A stretch of 26,736 nucleotides of DNA, from contig CAPQSW010000041.1 of NCBI GenBank assembly GCA_948688495.1, positions 643 to 27,378 of the forward strand, read 5' to 3'. Of the stretch, positions 1 through 7,604 are shown one piece after another (the stretch's first letter is position 1; each line of letters begins with the position of its first letter). The position numbers were made by a program, and so were the translations under genes. The notes under the pieces are model-generated. The model was given only the letters and a program-made list of their open reading frames with translations. It had not been told where the DNA came from and made no database searches. The DNA is from an uncultured Lachnospiraceae bacterium (GTDB lineage Bacteria > Bacillota > Clostridia > Lachnospirales > Lachnospiraceae).

Positions 1-406
1 GCTGTCCAGAAGGAAGGAGGATATCAGGTCAGAGCTGGAAGAATTGAAACAGGCGGGAGTCCGTGTAAAAATACTGGACATCCCCACGACCCTCACAGAT
101 TTCCCTGACGGTCAGGAATGGGTGATTGAAATGGTGAACAACATACTGATAGAAGTCATGGGCAGCATTGCACAGGAGGAGCGCAATAAAATCCGCCAGA
201 GGCAGCGGGAGGGCATCGCTTCGGCAAGGTCAAATGGCGTTGCATTTGGCAGACCGCAGGTTGTGAAGCCAGAAAACTGGAGTGAAGTCATAGGGCGGGT
301 GGAAAATGGGGAGATAACTTCCGTACAGGCAATGGAAATCCTCGGCATGAAGAAAACTTCCTATTATAAACTTCGTAAACTGGACATGGCGCAGAGCAAT
401 ATATGA
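1..406 (+). CDS. Small serine resolvase/invertase, 3' part (5' end outside window)
   Basis: The frame is open from base 2 with no stop, so the gene starts left of the window; the TTG at 44 is only an internal leucine codon. What remains is the end of the resolvase catalytic domain, with the motif VKILDIPTTL, then the long E-helix region (about 45-70 residues before the end: GSIAQEERNKIRQRQREGI), the linker GVAFGRP, and a short C-terminal helix-turn-helix (TSVQAMEILGMKKTSYYKL). This is the normal layout of Tn3/Hin-family resolvases, which cut and rejoin DNA through an active-site serine. That serine is in the missing N-terminal part. It probably resolves element multimers or works beside the large recombinase. 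The next short frame overlaps its stop by 4 bases. Confidence 0.85.
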   Translation, partial: LSRRKEDIRSELEELKQAGVRVKILDIPTTLTDFPDGQEWVIEMVNNILIEVMGSIAQEERNKIRQRQREGIASARSNGVAFGRPQVVKPENWSEVIGRVENGEITSVQAMEILGMKKTSYYKLRKLDMAQSNI

Positions 407-430
407 CGCAGGAAAGGAGACGGCATATTT

Positions 431-541
431 ATGGAATTGATGAAAGGGAAGCAGAGGAACCCAGAAAGGATAAAGCCGATGCTGGAAAAGTTGGAAGAAG
501 CGTGGGCATTAATGTATGGTTTTGGCAGGCTGTGTATTTAG
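431..541 (+). CDS. Degenerate 36-residue small ORF with an NPERI-type motif
   Basis: An ATG at 431 opens a 36-codon frame ending TAG at 539-541. It begins MELMKGKQRNPERIKPML and continues EKLEEAW. From memory, this resembles a small protein common on clostridial mobile elements, whose usual pattern is a basic-Pro-x-RI-x(4)-L segment, then LxxxW, then a DLRLGQL-like end. Here the part after the Trp (ALMYGFGRLCI) no longer follows that pattern, so the copy may be decayed. A competing frame at 403-609 overlaps the resolvase stop but has no recognisable features. Function unknown; it may not be expressed. Confidence 0.35.
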   Translation: MELMKGKQRNPERIKPMLEKLEEAWALMYGFGRLCI

Positions 542-684
542 AATTGGGGGTATCGGCAGAGCCTGAAAAGGCGGTGTGCAAAAAAAGTGGGTACGTGTGC
601 GGTGCATAACTGATGAGACAGCCCATTTCAGAGCAAAGGCAGAAATTTTTTGACGAGAACTGAAAATTACGAGATTTTTTCTGA

Positions 685-728
685 GGCAGAGTATTGCCTT
701 CAAATAATTTTGAAGGAGGGACTCTGCC
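685..728 (+). promoter_or_regulatory. Two-tier hairpin covering the ribosome site of the next gene
   Basis: An outer 8-bp stem pairs GGCAGAGT (685-692) with ACTCTGCC (721-728). An inner 8-bp stem pairs CCTTCAAA (697-704) with TTTGAAGG (709-716) around a TAAT loop. The four-base gaps ATTG and AGGG form the internal loop between them. The ribosome site AAGGAGGG (713-720) lies partly in the inner stem, and the start codon at 729 follows the outer stem directly. In RNA this would block translation of the small protein and, by overlap, of the recombinase. It could also be a DNA-binding site. Confidence 0.7.
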
Positions 729-986
729 ATGAAACAGAAATTTATGACAAAGGGCCAGGCTGGTGTGCATACCAATAGTAAGGAAGAAACAACAGAGGTT
801 ATTTCAGCGATGCCGGAAATTCCTTGCCAGCGGGCAGTATCAGCTACAAAAGGAAACATGAAAATCACAATTACATATCCAGAGAAGGGAGATGCCGGAG
901 AAGCGGAACTTGTAAAAGAAGTGCAGATGATGATGGAAACAATTATTATGCAGCAGATAAAAGAAAGTAAGGGTGATGTAAAATGA
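729..986 (+). CDS. 85-residue hypothetical protein translationally coupled to the recombinase
   Basis: ATG 729 follows AAGGAGGG with 8 bases of spacing. The protein has no signal peptide or membrane segment. Its middle reads as a beta-strand (MKITITYPEK), followed by an amphipathic helix (ELVKEVQMMMETIIMQQIKES). Its stop overlaps the recombinase start (ATGA, 983-986), so the two are probably translated together. Small proteins in this position on serine-integrase elements are often excision factors or regulators, but I recognise no family here and make no specific claim. Confidence 0.7.
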   Translation: MKQKFMTKGQAGVHTNSKEETTEVISAMPEIPCQRAVSATKGNMKITITYPEKGDAGEAELVKEVQMMMETIIMQQIKESKGDVK

Positions 987-2671
987 GTAAAATGCAGAAT
1001 GAATATATTGTCAGAATGTTATTAAGGGTTTCCACTAAGCAGCAGACAGATGCAGAAGGCGACCTGCCGACTCAGCGGAATCTGGTAAGGGACTATATTG
1101 AAAAACAGGTAGGCTGGAAGCTAGATGAAGAGAAACCAGAGTATTTTGAAGGGGGTATCTCCGGGTTTAAAAACTCCGTGTCTGACCGTAAAGCGTTACA
1201 GGAAATATTAGAGGACGCCAAAAGTAGAGAATTCCATATTCTGGTGTGTTACAAGGATGACAGGCTAGGCAGACGGGAAGATGAAATTCCACAGTATATT
1301 AAGAAACTTGCGGAATATGGCGTGTTGGTATATACAGTAAAGGATGGTCGTATCACGCCGGAAACCCATGCGGACGATTTGCTGACTTATATCAGATACT
1401 GGCACGCTGAGGGAGCCAGCAGGGACACAGGCCTGCGGGTAAAGGATGCGGCGATAGAACTGGTAAAACAGGGAAGAAATCAGGGGGGGAATGCGCCTTT
1501 TGGCTATGAATTGGTTTATTCGGGAGAACTCAGCAAACACAAAAGGGCGTTAAAGAAGAAAGTAATTGTGCCACAGGCAGCAGAAGTTGTCCGCTTTATG
1601 TATGATTTGGCATTAAGCCATGGGTATGGGGCTTATAAGATTACGAAACAACTGAATAAGGATGAAGCGGTGCGCGCCATGTCTCCAAATGGAAAGGAAT
1701 GGAAGGCTGTTACAGTCAGCGATATTTTGAAGAATCCCATATACACAGGGTATGAAGCATATAACAGGCGCACCCATGAAGGGGAACATTATAAAAAACT
1801 GGACAGGGAACATTGGGTATTGTCTGAGGAACGTAAGGAAGAACTGGCAATTATCGACCTGGACACATGGGAAAAAGTGCAGAAAATACGGGAAAGCCGC
1901 AAAGAAAAGTATCAGGGGGAAAGAGAACAGGAAGAAAACGTGCCAACATGCACCACAGGCTCCCTTGCGCTACTGGACGTGGCATACTGCGGATGCTGTG
2001 GGCGCAAGTTGACCAACGGAAGCAAATATAATTACTGGCAAACTAAGGCAAAAGAAAAAAGAAGCAGCATTGTGCGATATTACCGCTGTCAGACAAAACA
2101 TCAGGGAGGTTCCTGCACTGGAAAAGGTTCATACAGGGCAGACAGCGTAGAACCGATAGTTTTTGATTATATAAAAGACTATCTGGAATCCCTGGAGGAT
2201 AATGGAACGGTTGTGGAAAAAATTAAGGAGACCGGCAAAAAGCAGAAACGCCAGAAAAAAGAGAAAATCCAGAAACTGGAACAGAGCCTGAAAGAAATCC
2301 AGAAGGATATTGACACGCTCAAAGGCAATCTGCCCAAAGTATTGAGAGGGGAAATGAAGCTCCCGCCAGAATTGTTCTATGAGCAGATTGAGGAAAAAGA
2401 ACACAAAATGCAGCAGGCGCAGGAGGAACTAAAAGATTTAAAAGCGGTAAAAGAAAAGGAAAGTCAGGAGGATTTAGAACTGGAGTATTTCCTTGCCCAG
2501 GTGCCAAAGTGGAGGGACGCTTTCGACCATGCGGAAGTCTCTGCAAAGAGAATGGTAATTGATAAGCTGATAAGCAGGATTGACATAAAAGAAAATGAAA
2601 TTTCCATTGAGTTCCGGGTAAATCTGGATGAATTTTTATCCCGAAAAACTATATACCAAAGGGTACCGTAA
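983..2671 (+). CDS. Large serine recombinase (site-specific integrase)
   Basis: The 562-residue protein has the resolvase-type catalytic domain at about 8-150, with the nucleophile Ser17 in LLRVSTKQQ and the arginine motif CYKDDRLGRR. A recombinase domain follows (about 170-310, with NAPFGYELV and ILKNPIYTGY), then a zinc ribbon (CGCCGRKL, later YRCQTKHQGGSC), a long coiled coil (about 410-490) and a C-terminal tail. This is the full layout of TndX/phage-type serine integrases, which join attP and attB without extensive homology. The start ATG overlaps the previous stop. The last residues (about YQRVP) appear to be read from host sequence past the junction, so the stop codon may be supplied by the target gene. 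Confidence 0.95.
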   Translation: MSKMQNEYIVRMLLRVSTKQQTDAEGDLPTQRNLVRDYIEKQVGWKLDEEKPEYFEGGISGFKNSVSDRKALQEILEDAKSREFHILVCYKDDRLGRREDEIPQYIKKLAEYGVLVYTVKDGRITPETHADDLLTYIRYWHAEGASRDTGLRVKDAAIELVKQGRNQGGNAPFGYELVYSGELSKHKRALKKKVIVPQAAEVVRFMYDLALSHGYGAYKITKQLNKDEAVRAMSPNGKEWKAVTVSDILKNPIYTGYEAYNRRTHEGEHYKKLDREHWVLSEERKEELAIIDLDTWEKVQKIRESRKEKYQGEREQEENVPTCTTGSLALLDVAYCGCCGRKLTNGSKYNYWQTKAKEKRSSIVRYYRCQTKHQGGSCTGKGSYRADSVEPIVFDYIKDYLESLEDNGTVVEKIKETGKKQKRQKKEKIQKLEQSLKEIQKDIDTLKGNLPKVLRGEMKLPPELFYEQIEEKEHKMQQAQEELKDLKAVKEKESQEDLELEYFLAQVPKWRDAFDHAEVSAKRMVIDKLISRIDIKENEISIEFRVNLDEFLSRKTIYQRVP

Positions 2672-3248
2672 CAAAGGCTATGATTTTACCATCACTTCCT
2701 CCACGGCATACGACCACAAATGGGTATATGGCAGGAATTATTTTCAAAGCATTTCCAGGGTAGTCGATGAAATGTTTTCAAATTTCCTTTCCCGCCCCAA
2801 TGTGCGTCAGCCTATCCTGACGCAGTATTGTGACGGGCAGCGCGTTACCTGCCCGAACTGGCTCAGCCAGTGGGGATCAAAATATCTGGGAGACCAGAAT
2901 TATTCAGCTATCCAGATTCTGCGCTATTATTATGGCAATGATATGTATATCAACGAGGCGGAGGAGATTTCCGGGATTCCTGCATCATGGCCAAGGGAAA
3001 ATCTGCAGATTGGTTCCAGTGGAGATAAAGTACGGCAGATGCAGGAGCAGTTAAACAGGATTGCGCAGGTTTATACTTCCATTCCGCGGATTAGTGCGGA
3101 CGGTTCTTATGGGCCGGCAACTGCAGAGGCAGTACGCAGATTTCAGTCTGTATTTGGGCTGCCCCAGACCGGAGTGGTAGATTATCCTACCTGGTATAAA
3201 ATCTCAGAAATCTATGTCGGGGTTACAAGGATTGCAGAATTGAACTGA
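2652..3248 (+). pseudogene. 3' fragment of a SpoIID-like/peptidoglycan-binding (SleC-like) gene split by the element
   Basis: The frame encodes about 199 residues of recognisable protein. First comes the C-terminal part of a SpoIID-like domain: GYDFTITSSTAYDHKWVYGR, PILTQYCDGQRVTCPNWLSQ and AIQILRYYYGNDMYI. A complete peptidoglycan-binding type 1 domain follows (NLQIGSSGDKVRQMQEQL to GVVDYPTWYKI). Clostridial proteins of this type are roughly twice as long, with an N-terminal SpoIID half that is missing here. The apparent ATG at 2628 lies in element or recombinase sequence and has no ribosome site, so the fragment is probably not translated. The family resembles spore-cortex or wall-acting proteins such as SleC; that assignment is from memory. 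Excision of the element could restore the gene. Confidence 0.75.
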
Positions 3249-3349
3249 TGACAGGCAGATACGTTTCGAATATATATTTAGTTTCATGATATTCTCAGAC
3301 GTTTTCTGGGTATACTTTATATAGTATAAACGAGAAGGAGGCATATATC

Positions 3350-3715
3350 ATGAAATTTTACAAATGCGGCGAATGTAGAAGCATAGCCATGGAAATTGTG
3401 CCTGGAGAGTCCGCCAGCGGCAAAGTGTTTGAGGAATTGAAAGCAAATACTACGGACGCTTCGGGGGAAAAGCATGTCCCGGTAGTAAATACTGATGGCA
3501 AAAAAGTGCAGGTTAAGGTAGGGGAACTGGAACACCCGATGCTGCCGGAGCATTATATTATGTGGATATTTCTGGAGACAGAACGGGGCGGCTGCTTAAG
3601 GCTTCTTTCTCCTGGCGACAAGCCGGAGGCTGAGTTTGAGTTAGAAGATGGCGATAAGATTGTTGCTGTCTATGAGTACTGCAATCTGCATGGGCTTTGG
3701 AAGGGTGGCTGTTGA
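3350..3715 (+). CDS. Desulfoferrodoxin-family superoxide reductase lacking the complete N-terminal iron site
   Basis: This 121-residue cytoplasmic protein should reduce superoxide to peroxide without making oxygen, as in many anaerobes. The catalytic iron ligands are all present: Glu40 and His42 in EKHVPV, His62 in EHPM, His68 in EHYI, and Cys111 and His114 in YCNLHGLW. The N-terminal desulforedoxin site is broken: CGEC (Cys6, Cys9) remains, but the paired cysteines expected near residue 25 are replaced by ASGKVFEEL. The protein is therefore a one-iron enzyme in practice, although its fold is that of the two-iron class. A good ribosome site (GAAGGAGG) precedes ATG 3350. It stands alone, in a gap between the split gene and aspartokinase. 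Confidence 0.88.
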   Translation: MKFYKCGECRSIAMEIVPGESASGKVFEELKANTTDASGEKHVPVVNTDGKKVQVKVGELEHPMLPEHYIMWIFLETERGGCLRLLSPGDKPEAEFELEDGDKIVAVYEYCNLHGLWKGGC

Positions 3716-3767
3716 TCAAAACAGTATCATTTGCAGGATTCGAAAGAAATTTTAAAAGGTAGTTCCA

Positions 3768-3842
3768 ATAAGGCGGGTTTTGTGGTAAAATACCATCTGA
3801 ATTAGAAGAAAGGAAGGTATATAAGGCAAAACCTGCCTTATA
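3768..3842 (+). promoter_or_regulatory. Aspartokinase leader with competing inverted repeats and an extended -10
   Basis: A long-range repeat pairs 3768-3782 (core TAAGGCGGGTTTTG) with 3827-3841 (CAAAACCTGCCTTA), 15 bp with one G-U. The 3' arm also forms a local 9-bp hairpin, TATAAGGCA (3820-3828) with TGCCTTATA (3834-3842), directly before the start codon. The two pairings exclude each other. TGGTAAAAT at 3783-3791 is an extended -10 with a weak -35 (TTCCAA, 3763-3768), so the first arm could instead be a DNA operator inside the promoter. It does not match the lysine riboswitch in size. Confidence 0.5.
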
Positions 3843-3854
3843 GTGATGGAGGAT

Positions 3855-5174
3855 ATGATAAAAGTAGTGAAGTTTGGAGGAAGCTCTCTGGCGAGCGCCG
3901 GACAGTTTTCAAAGGTCGGGAAGATTATCAAGTCAGATGAGAGCCGCAGGTATGTGATTCCGAGTGCGCCGGGGAAGCGTAATGCCAAAGACACGAAGGT
4001 AACGGATATGCTGTATAAGTGTTATGCACTGGCAGAAGCGGAGGAGGACTTTAAGACTGCTTTGCGCAAAATCAGAGAGCGCTATGAGGCAATCATCAAT
4101 GGCTTGAATCTTAATTTATCATTGGATAAAGAGTTTGAAACGATTGCAGAGAATTTCAGGAATAAAGCAGGAGAAGATTATGCGGCTTCCCGCGGGGAAT
4201 ATTTAAACGGGCTTATTATGGCGGATTATCTGGGGTATGAATTTATTGATGCAGCAGAAGTTATTTGTTTTGACAAGGACGGGGAATTTGATGCGGAAAA
4301 GACCAATGAGGTTTTGTCAGCACGTTTAAAAGACTGTGAGCGGGCCGTGGTTCCTGGGTTTTACGGGGCAAAAGAGGATGGCAGGGTAAAGACATTTTCC
4401 CGTGGCGGTTCAGACATTACCGGTTCCATTGTGGCTAAGGCGGTCCAGGCAGATATTTATGAGAACTGGACAGATGTGTCCGGATTTCTGATTGCAGATC
4501 CACGGATTATTGACAATCCTAAGGTGATTAAAGTAATTACTTATAGAGAGCTTCGGGAGCTTTCCTATATGGGAGCTACCGTGCTGCATGAAGATGCTGT
4601 ATTTCCTGTGCGCAAAGCGGGAATACCTATCAATATACGCAACACGAATGCACCTGAAGATGAGGGTACGCTGATTGTAGAGAGTACCTGCCGCATGCCG
4701 GATTATACAATTACTGGAATTGCAGGAAAAAAAGGTTTTGTGGCGGTGAATATTGATAAAGATATGATGAACTCGGAGGTTGGATTTGGGCGCAGGGTAT
4801 TAGCTGCTTTTGAAAAGTATGGTATTTCCTTTGAGCATCTTCCCTCTGGAATTGACACGATGACAGTATTTGTGCATCAGGAAGAATTTGTGGGAAAAGA
4901 GCAGCAGGTCTTATCTGCGATTCATCGTTTTGCACAGCCGGACAGTATAGAGTTGGAAAGCGACATCGCATTGATCGCAGTGGTAGGACGCGGTATGCGT
5001 TCCACCAGGGGAACGGCGGGACGGATTTTCTCTGCGCTTGCCCATGCGAACGTAAATGTAAAAATGATTGATCAGGGCTCCAGTGAGTTAAATATTATTA
5101 TTGGTGTAAAGAGTTGTGATTTCGAGGCAGCAATCAGAGCGATTTATGATATGTTTGTATTGACTATGTCCTAG
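3855..5174 (+). CDS. lysC: Aspartate kinase (monofunctional, ACT-domain regulated)
   Basis: The enzyme phosphorylates aspartate, the first step towards lysine, threonine and methionine. The kinase domain opens with KVVKFGGSSLA and contains VPSAPGKR, the catalytic-core segment FSRGGSDITGS, and the ADPR-containing loop IADPRII. Two ACT domains occupy about the last 150 residues (GFVAVNIDKDMM; IALIAVVGRGM), where end-product binding normally occurs. The length of about 439 residues fits a monofunctional enzyme. The start is uncertain. ATG 3855 gives the usual N-terminus, but GGAGG lies only 2 bases before it; GTG 3843 and ATG 3846 are in frame and sit just after the leader hairpin. Which of the paralogous aspartokinases this is cannot be told, so the symbol is provisional. 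Confidence 0.92.
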   Translation: MIKVVKFGGSSLASAGQFSKVGKIIKSDESRRYVIPSAPGKRNAKDTKVTDMLYKCYALAEAEEDFKTALRKIRERYEAIINGLNLNLSLDKEFETIAENFRNKAGEDYAASRGEYLNGLIMADYLGYEFIDAAEVICFDKDGEFDAEKTNEVLSARLKDCERAVVPGFYGAKEDGRVKTFSRGGSDITGSIVAKAVQADIYENWTDVSGFLIADPRIIDNPKVIKVITYRELRELSYMGATVLHEDAVFPVRKAGIPINIRNTNAPEDEGTLIVESTCRMPDYTITGIAGKKGFVAVNIDKDMMNSEVGFGRRVLAAFEKYGISFEHLPSGIDTMTVFVHQEEFVGKEQQVLSAIHRFAQPDSIELESDIALIAVVGRGMRSTRGTAGRIFSALAHANVNVKMIDQGSSELNIIIGVKSCDFEAAIRAIYDMFVLTMS

Positions 5175-5183
5175 GGAGTTCTT

Positions 5184-5630
5184 ATGAGTCCAACAGAGAG
5201 GAAACGTTTTATAGCGAAACATGTCAGGGAACTGTCAGAAGGCGGGAGAATGCAGGTATCCCGTAATTTTATACAGCACGGAAATACCTCTGTGTACGAC
5301 CACAGTATCCGTGTGGCATATTACAGCCTTGGCCTTGCGGAACGCCTGCATTTGCGGAAACATATGCGGGAGCTGGTTCGTGGGGCTCTTTTGCATGATT
5401 ATTTCCTATATGACTGGCATGAGAAGGACAAGAGCCACAATCTTCATGGATTCCGTCATCCTTTTACGGCGCTTAGGAATGCGGAAGCGGATTTTTCACT
5501 CAGCAGGAGGGAGCGTAACATCATTCTACGTCATATGTTTCCGCTGATTCCGCTGCCGCCTTCCTGTCTGGAAGGATGGATTGTATGCCTGGTGGATAAA
5601 GGATGTTCCGTTTATGAGGTAATAAAATGA
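5184..5630 (+). CDS. HD-domain hydrolase
   Basis: This 148-residue soluble protein has the HD-superfamily metal pattern: His40 in VYDHSIRV, His71-Asp72 in ALLHDYFLYDWH, further histidines at 79, 88 and 92 (HGFRHP), and a late Asp in CLVDKG. Such proteins are metal-dependent phosphohydrolases, often acting on nucleotides. The substrate is not evident. It begins 9 bases after the aspartokinase stop, and its own stop overlaps the acyltransferase start by ATGA, so it is probably in one transcript with both. Its link to the acyltransferase cluster is by position only. Confidence 0.82.
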   Translation: MSPTERKRFIAKHVRELSEGGRMQVSRNFIQHGNTSVYDHSIRVAYYSLGLAERLHLRKHMRELVRGALLHDYFLYDWHEKDKSHNLHGFRHPFTALRNAEADFSLSRRERNIILRHMFPLIPLPPSCLEGWIVCLVDKGCSVYEVIK

Positions 5631-6913
5631 CAGAATATAATCGTAAAAAAGAGATTAAATGGGATAAACTGGATAATACTGCAAATGTCTTCCCGGTAAT
5701 AGCCGGGGAAAGTATGACAAATGTTTACCGGATTTCTGTGACCCTGCAGGAGGAAGTGAAGCAGGACTTGTTACAGGAAGCCCTGGCGCGTGTATTACCT
5801 TGGTTTGATGTGTTCAAGGTACGCATTCGTTATGGTGTATTTTGGTACTATTTTGAAACAAATCAAAAGCCGGCGCCGGAGGTAAAAAAAGAGTACCGTT
5901 ACCCCTGTCAGTATATTTCACCGAACCGCAATCGGAATTATCTGTTCCGGGTAAATTTCTACAAAAACAGAATTAATTTAGAGGTCTTCCATGTTCTGAC
6001 GGACGGCATGGGAGGCATTACTTTTTTGCGGGAATTGACGTATCAGTATTTGCGTCTTTCACACCCGGAACTTAGGGAAAAGCTTGGGGATGGACTTTGC
6101 AGCGATACTTCCCTAAACCGTGAGGACAGCTACCTGAAGAATTACAAAAAAAGCCACAAGAAGGGTTATAAGACGGCACGTGCTTTTCAGGTTAAGGGGG
6201 AGAAGTTACGTTCATTGGAGCTGGGAATTATGCATGGTTATATGCCTGTTTTGGATTTAAAGGCAGCCTGCAGCAAATATCATGTGTCTATTAATGAATA
6301 TCTGGTGGCAGCCTTTTTGTGGAGTATTTACCAGGAATGTCTGCAGGGAATGCCGTCCAAACGTCCAATCAGCGCATGTGTACCGGTAAACCTGCGTCCA
6401 TATTTTAACTCCATTACCATGAAAAATTTCTTTGTCATCGTGTCGGCAGTTTTCCATCCACGGAAGGAAGGGTATGATTTTTCGGAGGTTGTACAGATTG
6501 TGGCTAAGAGTTTGCGCAGCCAGATTAGCCGGGAGAATCTTGAGAACCTTTTTGCCTATAATGTGTCGAATGAGAAGAATTTTATTTTGCGCGCAGTGCC
6601 GCTGTTTATCAAAAATATAGCGATCCGCTGGGTATACCATAACAGCGCCCGGGCAAATACGACTACGGTTACCAATATTGGGAATATTCAGGTGAAAGAA
6701 GAATACAAGAAATATATCAAAGGATTCAGTGCGATGTTGTCTATGTCTGAGGGGCAGAATATCAAAGGGACTATCTGTTCTTATGAAGATACGCTGGTGT
6801 TTACTATCAGCAGCAATCTTGCAGATGTGTCAGTGCAGCGTGGATTTTTCCGAAGGCTTGCTGAAGACGGGATTCCAGTACAGATTGAAACGAACGGAGT
6901 GTATGACGAATGA
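5627..6913 (+). CDS. Condensation/alcohol-acetyltransferase-type acyltransferase
   Basis: The 428-residue protein contains the HxxxDG catalytic motif of CoA- or carrier-dependent acyltransferases: His122 and Asp126 in FHVLTDGMGG. It also has a C-terminal half with the matching fold features (ACVPVNLRPYF; NTTTVTNIGNI, resembling the DFG-like bridge region of the family). No carrier-protein or adenylation domain is attached, so it probably acylates a small alcohol, lipid or glycan rather than making a peptide. There is no signal peptide or clear membrane span. It overlaps the genes on both sides by 4 bases (5627-5630, 6910-6913), indicating strong translational coupling to the HD protein and the zinc-ribbon membrane protein. 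The substrate is unknown. Confidence 0.8.
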   Translation: MTEYNRKKEIKWDKLDNTANVFPVIAGESMTNVYRISVTLQEEVKQDLLQEALARVLPWFDVFKVRIRYGVFWYYFETNQKPAPEVKKEYRYPCQYISPNRNRNYLFRVNFYKNRINLEVFHVLTDGMGGITFLRELTYQYLRLSHPELREKLGDGLCSDTSLNREDSYLKNYKKSHKKGYKTARAFQVKGEKLRSLELGIMHGYMPVLDLKAACSKYHVSINEYLVAAFLWSIYQECLQGMPSKRPISACVPVNLRPYFNSITMKNFFVIVSAVFHPRKEGYDFSEVVQIVAKSLRSQISRENLENLFAYNVSNEKNFILRAVPLFIKNIAIRWVYHNSARANTTTVTNIGNIQVKEEYKKYIKGFSAMLSMSEGQNIKGTICSYEDTLVFTISSNLADVSVQRGFFRRLAEDGIPVQIETNGVYDE

Positions 6914-7578
6914 GAGAATGTAAAAAATGCCATGTGGAGATTTTGGATGATACAAGCGTCTGCCCGCTCTGCAGCAGTGTTCTGGAGGAATCTGGGCAGG
7001 GAAAGTGGCGCAATGGCTATCCTGATGTGAAGGCTGTCTCCAAAAAATTAAGTTTTGTGGTGCGTCTGTATAGTTTTCTGGCAATTATTGTGCAGACCGT
7101 GCTGGTGATTATCAATTATCTGACTTACAGGGGGATATGGTGGTCTGCGATCAGTGGAATTATTATCCTGTATTTTTACATTACTCTGAAATATTCACTA
7201 CAGAAAAATAATGGTTATAAGACAGTGATTTTAGTACAATTGGTCGGTGCGGTGATTTTAATGATTGCTGCGGATAATATTGTGGGGTATCAGGGATGGT
7301 CCATGAATTATGTACTGCCCTGTGCCATTTTACTGTTAAATGCTACCATTGGAATCCTGATGATTATAAATGCGTCTAACTGGCAGAGCTATCTTTTGAT
7401 GCAGATCCTGACGGTGCTTTTATCTGCCGGCTGTGTGCTGTTCTGGAAATTTCATATAATTACCAGTCCGATCCTGACGTTTTTATCCCTTTTTGCATCG
7501 CTTAGCATGCTTTTGGGGACGCTTATTTTTGGAGAACGGAAGGCAAAGACGGAGCTGAAGCGACGTTTTCATGTGTAG
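6910..7578 (+). CDS. Zinc-ribbon multi-pass membrane protein (DUF6320-like)
   Basis: The protein has 222 residues. An N-terminal zinc ribbon is clear: Cys4 and Cys7 (CKKC), then CPLC at about 18-21. It is followed by about six hydrophobic segments from residue 49 to 213 (for example LYSFLAIIVQTVLVIINYL and AISGIIILYFYITL), then a basic tail (ERKAKTELKRR). The family resembles DUF6320, which I recall travelling with acyltransferases of the preceding type. No catalytic motif is visible in the membrane part, so a scaffold or partner role at the membrane is possible but unproven. ATG 6910 overlaps the previous stop, and the next gene starts 26 bases after this stop. Confidence 0.78.
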   Translation: MRECKKCHVEILDDTSVCPLCSSVLEESGQGKWRNGYPDVKAVSKKLSFVVRLYSFLAIIVQTVLVIINYLTYRGIWWSAISGIIILYFYITLKYSLQKNNGYKTVILVQLVGAVILMIAADNIVGYQGWSMNYVLPCAILLLNATIGILMIINASNWQSYLLMQILTVLLSAGCVLFWKFHIITSPILTFLSLFASLSMLLGTLIFGERKAKTELKRRFHV

Positions 7579-7604
7579 GAGTGGAAGTACGAAAGGAGAA
7601 AGCC

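Larger units (their letters stand above)
1..2660. mobile_element. Right-hand end of an integrated mobile element (serine-recombinase type)
   Basis: The stretch carries a small serine resolvase tail, two small ORFs and a large serine recombinase, all on the plus strand. The recombinase reading frame ends only after it has entered sequence that, in another frame, encodes the conserved body of a peptidoglycan-binding protein. This is the usual arrangement when a large serine integrase sits beside its own attachment site. The junction must lie at about 2640-2665; the exact core cannot be fixed without the left end, which is outside the window. No conjugation or phage structural genes are visible, so whether this is an ICE, an IME or a prophage is open. 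Confidence 0.75.

Noticed and set aside
403..609. 68-codon frame overlapping the resolvase stop
   Set aside because: No recognisable protein pattern and no good ribosome site; another frame in the same stretch (431-541) has a plausible motif.
2628..2651. ATG 2628 as the true start of the peptidoglycan-binding protein
   Set aside because: It lies inside the recombinase gene on the element side of the junction, without a ribosome site; the family continues further N-terminally.
3716..3842. Lysine riboswitch or T-box before aspartokinase
   Set aside because: The gap is only about 127 bases, and I see neither the lysine-riboswitch core nor a T-box sequence.
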